The notes under the pieces: model-generated
Seen by the model: only the letters and a program-made list of their open reading frames with translations
Database searches by the model: none
Told to the model about the DNA's origin: nothing
Shown: in pieces, positions 27,911-38,300 of the stretch
Position numbering within the stretch: the first letter of the stretch is position 1
Layout of the letters: each line of letters starts with the position of its first letter
From: Prolixibacter bellariivorans ATCC BAA-1284
Lineage (GTDB): Bacteria; Bacteroidota; Bacteroidia; Bacteroidales; Prolixibacteraceae
Direction: 5' to 3'
Assembly: GCF_000621705.1 (NCBI RefSeq)
Contig: NZ_JHXO01000015.1
Span: 28,483 to 92,482, forward strand
Length of the DNA stretch: 64,000 bases
Translations under genes and position numbers: made by a program

Positions 27911-29095
27911 TTAATAATTGAAATCGCGCGGTTCACCCCTCATTTCGCGTGCGTCTAATATGGCTTCCCGCAATTGCTCTCGTATCATTTGGTAGGTGTC
28001 GTTCATACCGAACTTGTTGTCTAACTCATACGTAAAGCCCAGCTCTTTGTAGGTTACATACTGTTCGTAAACCGTATCGAGCGCCTCGGCTACTTTTTGA
28101 TTTTTGTATTGAGATGCCGCCTTGAGAATGGCCTTGTACCACACCAGGTGACTATCGAAATATATCGGGCGGTCGGCATCCTGCAACGTTGCGAGAGGAC
28201 CTTCCAACTCAGCGGGACTCGATTCCCGGTCGATTTTTTGAATGTGAATTTCCATCCCGTCAAACAGTTTCAGAATGTAAGGGTCGGTTTCGGTCTCACG
28301 GGCAAATTCAATATAAAAATCGATATACCCCGACAATACCGGACGCTTATCGGCTGGTGGCGGCGGACTCTTCTTTGCCGGTTTTGCTTTTTTTTGCGTC
28401 TTCCTCGCCAGGTTGATGTACATTTCTTCTATCGGCCCCTTCTTGTCGGGAAGCAAAAGCAGCAGGTTCGTCCCCATGCGACTGTCGTAATACTCAAACC
28501 AATCGGGCATGTCACTATAATTGCCGTTTTCATCTTTTTCCATCACATGCTGATAATCCGGTATGTCCAATTCCCAGGGACGCCGCGGATACGGATCGTC
28601 GAGCGACAAGAGAAAGCTTTTCATTAACGCTATTTCTTCCGGGGTAATCATCGGGATGAAAGGACAGGCCATAATGTTTTGGTGCCAATATAAGAAGTCG
28701 AACGATATTTTTACCTCTTCAATCTCAAGCTGCCCCGCCCGCCACTGCAGTTCCATGTTGAACAGTTTCTTCTTCAAAATACTCTTCAGCGCCTCAGTCG
28801 CGTAGTTCTGGTACTTGAGTTCCAGGGTATCGCGTTCGTTTAGCAAACCAAAGTAATAGTTATACGACTTGACGAGTGATATTTTCCAGTCGACATACCG
28901 ACTGATGAAATCATCTTTGCTCTGGTCGGCATACTTTTCCAGGTACTTTTTTCCTTTCTCCGATTCTTTTAACTCGGTGGCAAACTGCGTTGCCAGCTTT
29001 TTGAAGAACTGTTCATATTCCACTTTGTCCTCGGGAATAAGCTCTTTCCGGTAGGGGAAATGATCGAAGTTGACAGAGACCCTGTTTTTTTTCAT
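27911..29095 (-). CDS. Uncharacterised 394-residue protein
   Basis: Not recognised. A soluble, charged, mostly helical protein with no signal peptide or membrane segment. The N-terminal half is rich in Tyr and Trp (KSYNYYFGLLNERDTL, FDFLYWHQNIMACPF). A Lys/Pro-rich linker at about residues 235-252 (KKAKPAKKSPPPPADK) separates it from a helical C-terminal domain (IDFYIEFARETETDPYILK). The start ATG at 29095 is followed by MKKNRVSVNF. It may be co-transcribed with 29240-29929 on the same strand, but a hairpin lies between them. Base composition resembles its neighbours. No function assigned. Confidence 0.75.
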   Translation of the reverse strand: MKKNRVSVNFDHFPYRKELIPEDKVEYEQFFKKLATQFATELKESEKGKKYLEKYADQSKDDFISRYVDWKISLVKSYNYYFGLLNERDTLELKYQNYATEALKSILKKKLFNMELQWRAGQLEIEEVKISFDFLYWHQNIMACPFIPMITPEEIALMKSFLLSLDDPYPRRPWELDIPDYQHVMEKDENGNYSDMPDWFEYYDSRMGTNLLLLLPDKKGPIEEMYINLARKTQKKAKPAKKSPPPPADKRPVLSGYIDFYIEFARETETDPYILKLFDGMEIHIQKIDRESSPAELEGPLATLQDADRPIYFDSHLVWYKAILKAASQYKNQKVAEALDTVYEQYVTYKELGFTYELDNKFGMNDTYQMIREQLREAILDAREMRGEPRDFNY

Positions 29096-29194
29096 TATGG
29101 CTAATTCTTGGTTAAACGTTTGTACAAATACCGAAAATTATAGAGGGGAGCACTCAGCCTGTCCCTGGTCGCATTGCACCCTTATATTCGCAAG

Positions 29195-29216
29195 AAAGCC
29201 CCGGTTACGGGGCTTT
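29195..29216. terminator. Hairpin, probable terminator after the 229-residue gene
   Basis: AAAGCCCCG-GTTA-CGGGGCTTT is a perfect 9-bp GC-rich stem, 24 bases past the stop of the minus-strand gene at 29240. The T-run on that strand is short (TTTCTT), so termination may be partial. Confidence 0.6.
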
Positions 29217-29239
29217 TGTTATGTCAATACCGATTAGAC

Positions 29240-29929
29240 TTATTGTTCAGTTGCTGCATCCTCCACGGGTTCATCCTCTTCAATGGTATCCTTCGAGCCA
29301 TATATCACATAATCGTTGTAATAAGCCTCGTTTGCACCTTCCCAGATATCCTTGCCGGCCTCGCATATCTCGGTAATCGACCGGTAAATCTCATTGGCGG
29401 CTCTTTCGCGTTCTACCGTTTTGGCCTCGCGGGTTGATATCAGTGTTTGCTGTTCGTCGATAGCGTCGTCGAGCACCGTAACAGCTGCTTCAATCTCCGT
29501 TAGCGTTTCTTCGGTAATGTTGCGCGAAGCCAGTTTGTCGAGCATCTCCCGGCAGGTGGTACAGATATGGTTAGCCAGGTTAATCAGGTCGGCTGCTTTA
29601 ACATCCTTCAGCTTATTAAACCGGATGGCTTTGTATTCGACCGACTGTTCGCCCAGGGCATATTTACAGCGAAAACGTAAGGTCGATAACAGCTCTTTCA
29701 CCTGGGCGTAGGCCTTGTTTTTCGCATCGGTTTTCAGGGTTTGCTGTCCCAGCCAGTAGTTATCCGACGGCATTTGCCTGAAGGCCGTTACCTTGGTTTT
29801 GAGATTGGTCCGGAAAGTTTCATCGTATCCGAGAGGGGAGACTTGTTCCGCATCGCGTTCTAACAAATTATCGATACGGTCGGCACGCTGAGTTAACGTA
29901 CCCATGCTAAAATTAAAACTAGTTGTCAT
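29240..29929 (-). CDS. Uncharacterised helical 229-residue protein
   Basis: Not recognised with certainty. It is mostly alpha-helical with long amphipathic stretches (NKLKDVKAADLINLANHICTT; ITEETLTEIEAAVTVLDDAI) and a highly acidic C-terminus (TIEEDEPVEDAATEQ). There is no signal peptide or membrane helix. The paired cysteines in CTTC might bind metal or form a redox pair. The overall helical-bundle look resembles several small Bacteroidota families of unknown function. The ATG at 29929 is the first in frame. It lies on the opposite strand from the SMEK-NACHT gene and is separated from it by about 670 bases. Confidence 0.72.
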   Translation of the reverse strand: MTTSFNFSMGTLTQRADRIDNLLERDAEQVSPLGYDETFRTNLKTKVTAFRQMPSDNYWLGQQTLKTDAKNKAYAQVKELLSTLRFRCKYALGEQSVEYKAIRFNKLKDVKAADLINLANHICTTCREMLDKLASRNITEETLTEIEAAVTVLDDAIDEQQTLISTREAKTVERERAANEIYRSITEICEAGKDIWEGANEAYYNDYVIYGSKDTIEEDEPVEDAATEQ

Positions 29930-30600
29930 GTTAATTAATTTTTATTGGTTGTCTTAGTTGCTAACTGAATAGCTTTTTGAAATTACAACGTTTTACCGCT
30001 ATATGCAACTCAATTGCACCACTTTTTTATATGTTTTTTAATATAAGAGTTAATATTTTCACCGTTTTAGTTAGTATTTTCAGTGTATTCGATTGGTCTC
30101 TCATGGGAAATAAATGCCTATCCATTGACCATGTGTTTACCTTTCTTTTTTGGTATTGCATATCATCACTTCCTCTTTGATTACTGCCATTTAGCAACCA
30201 TTTCCCCCGCGGAGGAAGACATCGAAAGAGTGGAGGAAGACACCGAAAGAGGCGAGGAAAACATCGAAAAAGTGGAGGAAGACACTGAAAGAGCAGGGAA
30301 AGACATTGAAAAACCAGAGAACAACACCGAAAGAAGTGCGACGGATAATACCAGAGCGGTGACCAACATCCCGGAAGCCGGGAATAACACGACCAACACC
30401 GCGGAAATCTGAACCAGCATGGCGAAAGGTATTACCAGAGAAGAGGAAGGGGTTGGGAGAGGAAAAAGTGAGATTCTGAAGGCGAAATGGCAAATTCCGA
30501 TACGCAATTAGTAATTAACTGTTGATTGTGAATAGTTTGTAAAACTGAATAGTTGTTTGCTGAGAGTGAATCGTTATTTTTATGATTACAAATAATTTCT
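29930..30600. other. Intergenic region upstream of the SMEK-NACHT gene
   Basis: About 670 bases. The left part is AT-rich. A 21-nt tandem repeat occupies 30215-30403. After it, 30404-30600 is AT-rich sequence that must contain the NACHT gene promoter; I see no confident -7 box. Both strands have open frames across the repeat, but none has convincing protein features. Confidence 0.5.
30215..30403. repeat. Decaying 21-nt tandem repeat, nine units
   Basis: Nine consecutive 21-nt units with no length change. The first four are well conserved (GAAGACAYYGAAAGAG followed by a five-base variable part). Later units diverge progressively (for example AACAACACC and ACCAACATC openings). Because 21 is a multiple of three, the plus strand reads as acidic heptads (EEDIERV, EEDTERG, EENIEKV, EEDTERA) and the minus strand as hydrophobic Ser/Phe/Val-rich heptads. 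I see no credible start or domain, so I list it as a repeat and not as a gene. Confidence 0.8.
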
Positions 30601-33600
30601 ATGAAAACAGGTATACAGTATTTAGACGAACAACGCACTGCCATTCAGAAAGGATTACTGGAAAATCAGAATTATATCCATCAACAAAAGGAACTGCATA
30701 ACGGTGACATTGCTTTTCTGGCTGAGTTATTTTTGGAGGAGTTGCTAAATGCAATCTATGCCAATGAAGGTTGGAAGATTAAGAATTTGAACACGTATAA
30801 ACCAAATCATCCGGCAATCGATTTGGCGGATAAAAAGAACCGGGTTTGTTTCCAGATTACGGTGACAGACTCAACCGGTAACGCGAATAAAAAAATTAAA
30901 GATACGCTTACTTCATTTTACAAAAGAGGTCTCGATAAGGATTACGATCGGCTTTTTATTGTGTTTGCATCGGGCATTCAAAACAAGAAGGGAATTAAAA
31001 TACCTCCAACAGTGGAAGTTAATGGACACAATGTGCCTGTAGCTGGTTCTTTAATAACAAATGAAAGTGTAAACGACCTGTTGGACTTGGAAGAGACTAT
31101 TTTTGAGGGGACCAGAGATTCGGAAAAGATAAAGAATGTCCTGATTAAGATTCCGGCGCGTCCGGAACAAAAATTACCGGTCTTTAAAGCTGAAAAATAC
31201 ATTGCCCGGAAAGCATTGGATTTAGAAGGAAGGTCTATTGATTTAACCAACTATTTGAACAAGGAGAAACGAGTTGTTTTGTTAGGCGTCGGCGGTTGGG
31301 GGAAAACCACGGAACTAATACGAATTACTAATGAGATAAAGAAGACCGCTAATACCTTTTGCTTTTTTGTGCGATTGATTAATTACTCGAGGTCATTGGA
31401 AACCTTGTTGAACGCTCGTTGCAAGAATTGGCAGAATGTTCCTGAAGATGCAGAAACATACTTTATTCTAGATGGCTTCGATGAAATCGACAGTAGTAAA
31501 ATAGAAGAAGCGGGCCATGAGATTGAGAACTTTGCAGCAGGACATTCCGATGCACATTTGCTGGTTTCCTGCCGTAATAACTTTAATCCGTTTCATGCAA
31601 TCGAAAATCCGGACGAAAAAAAGAGTGACGAGTTCAATGTTTGCTATTTGGAGGAATTGTCGGACGAAGATATTCAGAAGTATATTGAACAGGAATGTTT
31701 GGATTCGGCTTCTTTCATGAGTGCGGTAAAGGAGAATAAATCGTTTGAAATCTTATCGAATCCATATTATCTGGTAAATACAATCGACATATATAATTCA
31801 ACCGGACGCTTGCCCGAAACAAAGGCTGCATTTTTCGATAAGTTAATCGAATTGCGTATTGATTGGGAACGCGATAAAAAGCCTTTGACATGGCAGAATA
31901 TCGATGAGTACGGTTTAAGGGAAAGTTTAAGAAACCTTGCCCTGACAATGCAATATGCAGGCTCTTTCAAAATATCCCAAAGAGATTTCACCATGATTGT
32001 CCGAAAACAGGAAATCAGGCAGACGATACAAAAACTCTTTTTTTATCAGGAAGAAAATGAATGGCGGTTCGAGCACAATAACCTGCAGGAATTTTTGGCG
32101 GCGCAATATATTGCAGAATTAGACTGGGAACAACAAAAACAGATTATTCTATTGGATAACGGGAAGCTAAAACCCAAATGGCTGAATGCATTTTCGTTTT
32201 TGGTCAATATTGCGAAGCCTTCGGGTGAGTTGATTCAATATTTCATTGAAAAGGATATCGATTCGCTGGTAAAAACGGAACCCGATAAGGTCGATAGGAC
32301 TATTCGGAACGACGTTTTTAAAGGGATTCTCAATAAGCATAAAGCAGAAGATTCAATTATTTGGAACAAGACATACACCGAACAAGATTTATACAATTTC
32401 GTCAAATTGGAGAAGAATAGTGAAGTAATTGAATTTCTCATAACTGAACTTAGTGTGGAGAACGCCAAGCAGCAGGTGATTTCAAATGCTGTCAGGGTTT
32501 TATCCCATCTAAAGAGTTCGGGGCAATATTTGCACAAAATTCAGCCTTTGTACTTAGTGCTCCTAAATCGGAACGGAATCCATAAATATGGTTGCAGCCG
32601 GGAAATCATCCAGTCCTTTTCGAAATGGAAACTCTTCTCGAAGGAAGTGAAAGACCAATTAATAGCGACCGAAAATTTGTATGACAAAGATGGCCCCCTA
32701 AGCTCTTTGTGTCATTATTTGGCCGATGGTAAGTTTGATGATATCACTGGAGAACAAGTTCATAAACTTGTGGAGGCATTCAGTGAACAGAGGTTTGTTG
32801 GTTCAGAATATTCATTGTTTGACGTTGTAAGATTGCTTTCCAAAGAAGAACTTATAAATCTTATCGTTGCAGAAACTCCAGCTAATAACAAAAATAGAGA
32901 ACGTACTTGGAAGCGTGATTTATACGAAGTATTAGGCATTCAAGCCATAGAACTCTATGATTCAGATTCCTGTGTTACAAAAGCGATTATTGACTTTGTG
33001 TATACTTCGTATCGGTTCCATGAGAAAGAGTATGGAAAACAATTCAAGATCTTTTTTGAGAGAACGGAACAGGTTGAGTCGGTTTTTAAATCATGTTTCC
33101 TAAGAGATTTAAATAATTCAAGTAACAGGCGACGTGAATACTTCATTGTGCCGGCACTAATTGCCAATCAGGAATGTTTGGATTGGGTAATTGAGATGTA
33201 TCTGGGAGGAAAAATACCGGATAAGCTAATTTGGTATTTCATAGGCGTTTTATCCATTGTTGAAAATTATGAAAAGGGTAGAGTCTTTCAAGAAAAGTTA
33301 AGTCTTGTTGCTGGTCGTAAGTTTAATGATGACACCAGTGAATTAAATTCATTTACGACTAGAGTTGAACAACTAGAGTACGAAATTCTTTTGAATAGAA
33401 AACTGGCAATAGCATGTGTAAAGAAAGCTTTTGGCTTTATAAAGCGCTCCAGAATTAGCCGAGAAGACCTTATTGAAATACGTTGGTCAGACGATAATAT
33501 TCCCAAAGACCCTGAATTAATTGTTGGTCTGGAATTCTTAATAACTCATTCCGATAATGATGAGGAAATTGAAAAAGATCTGTTTTTAGAACGATTATCG

Positions 33601-34761
33601 AATGAAGACCAATGGGAAGATATCATACTCGATAAATATGCGTATGCCTATTCGTCAAATAATCTTCCCCGTGAAAATATTGAGTGGATTGTCAACTGGT
33701 GTAAGACTAATTCTTGTAAAGTTAATTTTGAAGGTAGCCTGACTAAAAACGGTGATGGAGGATATACGTACGATAACAAAACAGCACTTTTCGTACAATT
33801 TGCAGTTTTTTTTAATGTGGAGATAGAGGAGAATATCATGTTGGAAATGACTGGATGGATGGGGATTAATAAAATGATAACCTCCGGAGGTGGAAATATT
33901 AACGATTACAGAGTTTATGCTTATCTAAAGAAACACCTGAATATAGAGACTCTAAAAGCAAGAATCGCAGAAAATATTAGGAAAGAGTCAGATATGATTG
34001 AACCTGTTTTAGTCGAGCACGTCGAAGTTGTGAAAGAAGAGAGATGGACAGAAGCTGCTGAATATTTGCCTCACTATTTGAACAGTCCTTATGTAAAAAG
34101 ATATGTAAGACGGGAAGTTTTGGATACCTACGAATTCCTGGGAGGTGATTGTGAAATGATCTTGCCTTCACTGAAATTAGTGGAGTTAGGTGGAAGTGAT
34201 AATTACTATGATTGGAACCTCGTTGACTATTTTGTCAAGCATAAGCGACCTGAAGTGTTGGAGTTTATGAAGACCCAGGTTGATTGCCCGAATGTAGATC
34301 AAGTGAAACTGGGGATTTATATGATGAATTATGGGGAAAGACAAGGTGCGGAATTAATACTGCGGAATTTGGCAAATGCCCAGTTGAATGAAAGAGAGTC
34401 TTTACAGAAAATGGTTGGGAAGATGGAACCAGAAAATTCGGAGTTCTTAATTGACTTTTTAACTGGTTTATTTTCGGTTTATGCCGGTGGTAATATGGGG
34501 AAAGATGGGTTTGGAAGTTTGTTTCCGGTTATTTTTGAAAAGTTTCTCGAAATAATCAAACGGTTTCCCCAAAAAGAAACGGTTATTTACTCGAAACTGG
34601 ATAAGATATTTGAAGAGATTCCCCACAATGAGACGATTGGTAACGCACGGTATCATTATTACGAATTGAAAGAGCGGGTCAATATTGAAAAAGATAAAGA
34701 ATGTACCATCCGGCAGGCGATAAATGAATTGAGGGGCATGGGTATTCTGAATGAGGTTTAA
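30601..34761 (+). CDS. SMEK-NACHT STAND NTPase, candidate antiphage defence protein
   Basis: A 1386-residue soluble protein. Residues about 5-150 match the SMEK domain seen at the N-terminus of bacterial defence NTPases: NGDIAFLAELFLEELLN, then AIDLADKKN (Asp74) and VCFQITVTD (Gln86), then KDYDRLFIV. The D...QxT pattern suggests a restriction-endonuclease-like fold. Residues about 220-520 form a NACHT-type P-loop module: Walker A GVGGWGKTT (Lys235), Walker B YFILDGFDEID (287-297), SCRNNF at about 323-328 and a winged-helix-like end (FEHNNLQEFLAAQY). The C-terminal 850 residues are helical repeats without a known name, the likely sensor. By analogy with Avs and bNACHT proteins, phage sensing would drive oligomerisation and activate the SMEK effector. 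The gene is single, preceded by the 21-nt repeat and followed by repeat-like sequence. Domain assignment is good; the defence role is inference. Confidence 0.88.
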   Translation: MKTGIQYLDEQRTAIQKGLLENQNYIHQQKELHNGDIAFLAELFLEELLNAIYANEGWKIKNLNTYKPNHPAIDLADKKNRVCFQITVTDSTGNANKKIKDTLTSFYKRGLDKDYDRLFIVFASGIQNKKGIKIPPTVEVNGHNVPVAGSLITNESVNDLLDLEETIFEGTRDSEKIKNVLIKIPARPEQKLPVFKAEKYIARKALDLEGRSIDLTNYLNKEKRVVLLGVGGWGKTTELIRITNEIKKTANTFCFFVRLINYSRSLETLLNARCKNWQNVPEDAETYFILDGFDEIDSSKIEEAGHEIENFAAGHSDAHLLVSCRNNFNPFHAIENPDEKKSDEFNVCYLEELSDEDIQKYIEQECLDSASFMSAVKENKSFEILSNPYYLVNTIDIYNSTGRLPETKAAFFDKLIELRIDWERDKKPLTWQNIDEYGLRESLRNLALTMQYAGSFKISQRDFTMIVRKQEIRQTIQKLFFYQEENEWRFEHNNLQEFLAAQYIAELDWEQQKQIILLDNGKLKPKWLNAFSFLVNIAKPSGELIQYFIEKDIDSLVKTEPDKVDRTIRNDVFKGILNKHKAEDSIIWNKTYTEQDLYNFVKLEKNSEVIEFLITELSVENAKQQVISNAVRVLSHLKSSGQYLHKIQPLYLVLLNRNGIHKYGCSREIIQSFSKWKLFSKEVKDQLIATENLYDKDGPLSSLCHYLADGKFDDITGEQVHKLVEAFSEQRFVGSEYSLFDVVRLLSKEELINLIVAETPANNKNRERTWKRDLYEVLGIQAIELYDSDSCVTKAIIDFVYTSYRFHEKEYGKQFKIFFERTEQVESVFKSCFLRDLNNSSNRRREYFIVPALIANQECLDWVIEMYLGGKIPDKLIWYFIGVLSIVENYEKGRVFQEKLSLVAGRKFNDDTSELNSFTTRVEQLEYEILLNRKLAIACVKKAFGFIKRSRISREDLIEIRWSDDNIPKDPELIVGLEFLITHSDNDEEIEKDLFLERLSNEDQWEDIILDKYAYAYSSNNLPRENIEWIVNWCKTNSCKVNFEGSLTKNGDGGYTYDNKTALFVQFAVFFNVEIEENIMLEMTGWMGINKMITSGGGNINDYRVYAYLKKHLNIETLKARIAENIRKESDMIEPVLVEHVEVVKEERWTEAAEYLPHYLNSPYVKRYVRREVLDTYEFLGGDCEMILPSLKLVELGGSDNYYDWNLVDYFVKHKRPEVLEFMKTQVDCPNVDQVKLGIYMMNYGERQGAELILRNLANAQLNERESLQKMVGKMEPENSEFLIDFLTGLFSVYAGGNMGKDGFGSLFPVIFEKFLEIIKRFPQKETVIYSKLDKIFEEIPHNETIGNARYHYYELKERVNIEKDKECTIRQAINELRGMGILNEV

Positions 34762-35321
34762 TATTGCTTACGCTCCTTCAGGGCTTAGGCCATTTGCGCA
34801 CTACCAGGTAACAGGGCGTTGCCCTGCCCTAATGCTGTTGTACCGTTGGCGCAAAAAGAAGGTACCCGGAATCCGTGAAAGGCCAAAGGTCTTGCAGCAT
34901 TAACCCGTGGCACCGCCATGGGAACAAAAATGTGGTGAGGTGAATGCGGTCGCGTGCCGGCCCCGATTAAAACGTTAACGCTCTTACGACCGCAACGGCG
35001 CTATCGCTCATCATCGCTCAACAATAGAAACTACAAAACTCGTCTAACAAATCAATTGTACTGCCGGCTTCATTTTGAGTTGGGAGCCTCTGTTGATTTA
35101 TGGAGTCTTTCAATCATTTTCCGGAAAAAAAAGCGATGACCAATCAAAATACGTACAAGAAGAGTTTTGTGTATTTGGTTAATTGTCAATCTTATATCTG
35201 GTTTTAGGGATTGAATGAAAAAGCAAATACCGATTTGTCTATGTTTTTGAATAATTTGTCCATATGTAGATATTTAAAGGAACCTACCTTGAGCTTGGAT
35301 TGAAATTAAAATTCATTTTCT
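34762..35321. other. Intergenic region with GC-rich hairpin-bearing repeat remnant and PUL promoter
   Basis: From 34765 to about 34935 the sequence is GC-richer, with a perfect CAGGGC-GTT-GCCCTG hairpin (34812-34826) and a style typical of interspersed Bacteroidota intergenic repeats. I do not recognise a named element. From about 35150 it becomes AT-rich and must contain the susC promoter. Confidence 0.5.
35233..35265 (+). promoter_or_regulatory. Candidate regulator-binding direct repeat upstream of susC
   Basis: ATTTGTCTATGT (35233-35244) and ATTTGTCCATAT (35254-35265) are near-identical direct repeats exactly 21 bases apart, two helical turns, ending 56 bases before the susC start codon. 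Direct repeats at this spacing are what an AraC-type output domain of a hybrid two-component regulator is expected to bind. Binding is inferred. Confidence 0.5.
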
Positions 35322-38300
35322 ATGAAAAAAACTAAACTAAAATTATTGGTGTTAGCCATCTTCTTCGGCATTTCATTTAACACCTTTGCGCAAGCGCAAC
35401 AAATTTCCGGTGTTGTGTACGACGAGCATAACACCACTGTTCCGGGAGTAACGGTTGTAGAAAAAGGGACAACTAACGGAACCGTGACCAACATGGATGG
35501 GAAATTTAACCTGAAGCTAACGGGAAAATCAAAACTGCTGGAGTTTTCATTTGTAGGTTATAAAACTCAGCAAGTTCCAGTTACCAACCAGACAACTTAT
35601 ACCGTTCATTTGGAACCATCAGTTGTTAATCTTGACGAAGTAGTTGCCATTGGGTATGGCTCTGTTAAAAAGAGCAACTTAACGGGAGCAGTGAACTCCG
35701 TGGATCACCAACGATTGGAAAAGGCAAATAAAGTAGATGCTATTTCGGCATTGGAAGGCCAATCTGCCGGAGTTGTCATTCAACGTACTGACAATAAACC
35801 GGGTTCAGGTGGGTTTAACATTCGTATTCGTGGTGCCAGCACCATCAACACGAATGAAACAGCGAGCCAGGGAGGTTATAACCCGGGACAAAACCCGTTA
35901 TTTATTGTTGACGGAATTGCTGTAGACGACATTTCATTCTTAAACCCGTCGGATATCGAGAGAATGGATATTCTGAAAGATGCTTCGGCCACAGCAATCT
36001 ATGGTTCGAGAGGTAGTAGCGGGGTAGTTTTAATTCAAACAAAACAAGGTAGAAAAGGTAAATTAAGAGTTAGCTACAATAATTATTTCGGTTTCAAACA
36101 GGCATACCACCTGCCCAAAATGTTAAATACTGATGAATATGTACAGTATTTAAAGGATGATGTTGTGGGTAATCACTATGCTTCCGGCGATTACAACTTC
36201 ACCACCGCCGATGTGGTATTATCGGATTACCTGGATGCGGAAGAGTTACAAAATATTGCCGATGGTGTTAATACCGATTGGGTAAAACTCATTCGTGTTA
36301 ACGGCTATCAAACCAACCACACGCTCAACTTAAGTGGTGGAAATGACAAAACCGTTTATTCAGCCAGTATGGGTTATACAAAAGATAACGGAACGGTTGG
36401 AGGCGAAAACTTTACCCGTTACAATGTCAAGGCCGACGTCTCTTCTGATATACTTAGCTGGTTAAACCTGAGTGTTGGAAGTTATATGACTTATGCTATT
36501 CAGAATACCGGTAGCTGGGAGGCTTTCAGAAGTGCATACCGTTTGAAACCAATTGGCCGCCCATACAACGCTGATGGCTCGTTGCGTTTTTACCCACTTT
36601 CGAAAGAAACACAAGTGACAAATCCACTTTTTGAACCATCAAATATTACCAAACAAACCAAATACTTACAATGGTTAGGTAATATTGCCATAAAATTGAC
36701 CCCGGTAAAGAACCTGACTCTTACGTCTAAGTTTTCGCCGGATGTTAAATTCACCCGTTATGGTGAATATCGCGGACTCTATTCCAAAAGTGTAAGTGGA
36801 AATCCTTCCAACAGAAGGGCTCAGGTAAATAATTTCAATTACCTCTCCTACACCTGGGATAATATCATTAATTACAAGTTCAAAAAAGGCATCCATGATT
36901 TCAATATTACAGCAGTAATGTCGAGGTACATGGAAAATGACGAAAGCTATTATACTCAAGTAAGAAACTTCACCACTGACAATTATCTGTTTCATAATCT
37001 GGGAGCTGGCCTTAGTATTCGTGATGTTTCAAGTGGTTACACCGAACAAACGCTGGAATCATATACCGGCAGGATAAATTATAGTTTAAACGACAAGTAT
37101 TTGTTCACCTTCACCGGCCGTTACGATGGGTCTTCTATTCTTGCGGATAATAACAAGTGGGCATTTTTCCCGTCTGCTTCTTTTGCCTGGAAGATGCTTG
37201 ATGAAGGTTTCATGAAAAATCAAAAAGTGTTATCCAGTGCCAAATTCAGGTTAAGTATTGGACAAACAGGTAACAACGGAGAAGGGGGCGGATTGGCTCC
37301 TCTGGGTTCTCAATCGTTACTTGGCAGCAGTGCAACCAACCTGGGAGGCACATCAGTTTCTACTGCCTATGTTACAGGATTGGCCAATAAAGACCTGACA
37401 TGGGAAAAAACAACGGAAGAAAACGTCGGTTTTGACTATGGTTTTCTCAATAACCGCGTTTTCGGTTCAATTGATGTTTACCATCGAAAAACGACTGGAA
37501 TTATCTTTTTCACGCCGCTGCCTTCGGTTACAGGATTCAGTGGAACGTATAATAATGTGGGAGAATCAAGTAACAATGGTGTAGAAATATCATTAAACAC
37601 TGTGAACGTTGATAACGGTAATTTTAAATGGACAACCAACTTCAACTTTGCCAGTAACAAAAACAAAATTGACAAATTATACGGCAACCTTGATGAAATT
37701 CAGTTTAATGTACAAGGAACTAACCTGATTAACAAAGTAGGCGAACCTATTGGTTCAATTTACGATTACGTGTACGACGGAATTTGGCAATCGAATCAGG
37801 CTGCTGAGGCTGCCAAGTATGGACAAAAACCTGGACAGGTAAGGGTAAAAGACCTAGATGGCGACGGGCATATTACTCCCGGGAAAGACCGTAAAGTAAT
37901 TGGTCAGGTAACTCCAAAATGGACCGGAGGTATTACCAGTTCCATGAATTACAAAAATTTTGATTTCTCCTTTTCGGTAATTACCAGCCAGGGAAATAAA
38001 ATCTGGAGTACGTTCTACTCAAACACGGTATTCCCTTACGATGAAAACCCATCAAGATTGTTTAATGCTGCAAAAGTAAACTACTGGACTCCAAGTAACC
38101 CAACGAACGACTGGTATCAGCCAGGGAATGGCGGGCCTTATTCCTGGGTATCTAAATACAAAGACATTTCATACACAAAAATCGGTTACATAACTTTAGG
38201 ATATACGATTCCTGCCGACATTTTGAAACGTGCCCACATTGCTGGCTTAAGAGTTTATACAACCGTTCAAAATCCATTTATCTTCACGAAATACGGGGGA

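Noticed and set aside
30083..30412. Plus-strand open frame of 109 codons across the 21-nt repeat
   Set aside because: Its heptads come from the repeat, the N-terminus has no leader or domain, and the opposite strand is equally open. Treated as a repeat.
30181..30507. Minus-strand hydrophobic open frame over the same repeat
   Set aside because: Low-complexity Ser/Phe/Val heptads from the repeat; no start context or family resemblance.
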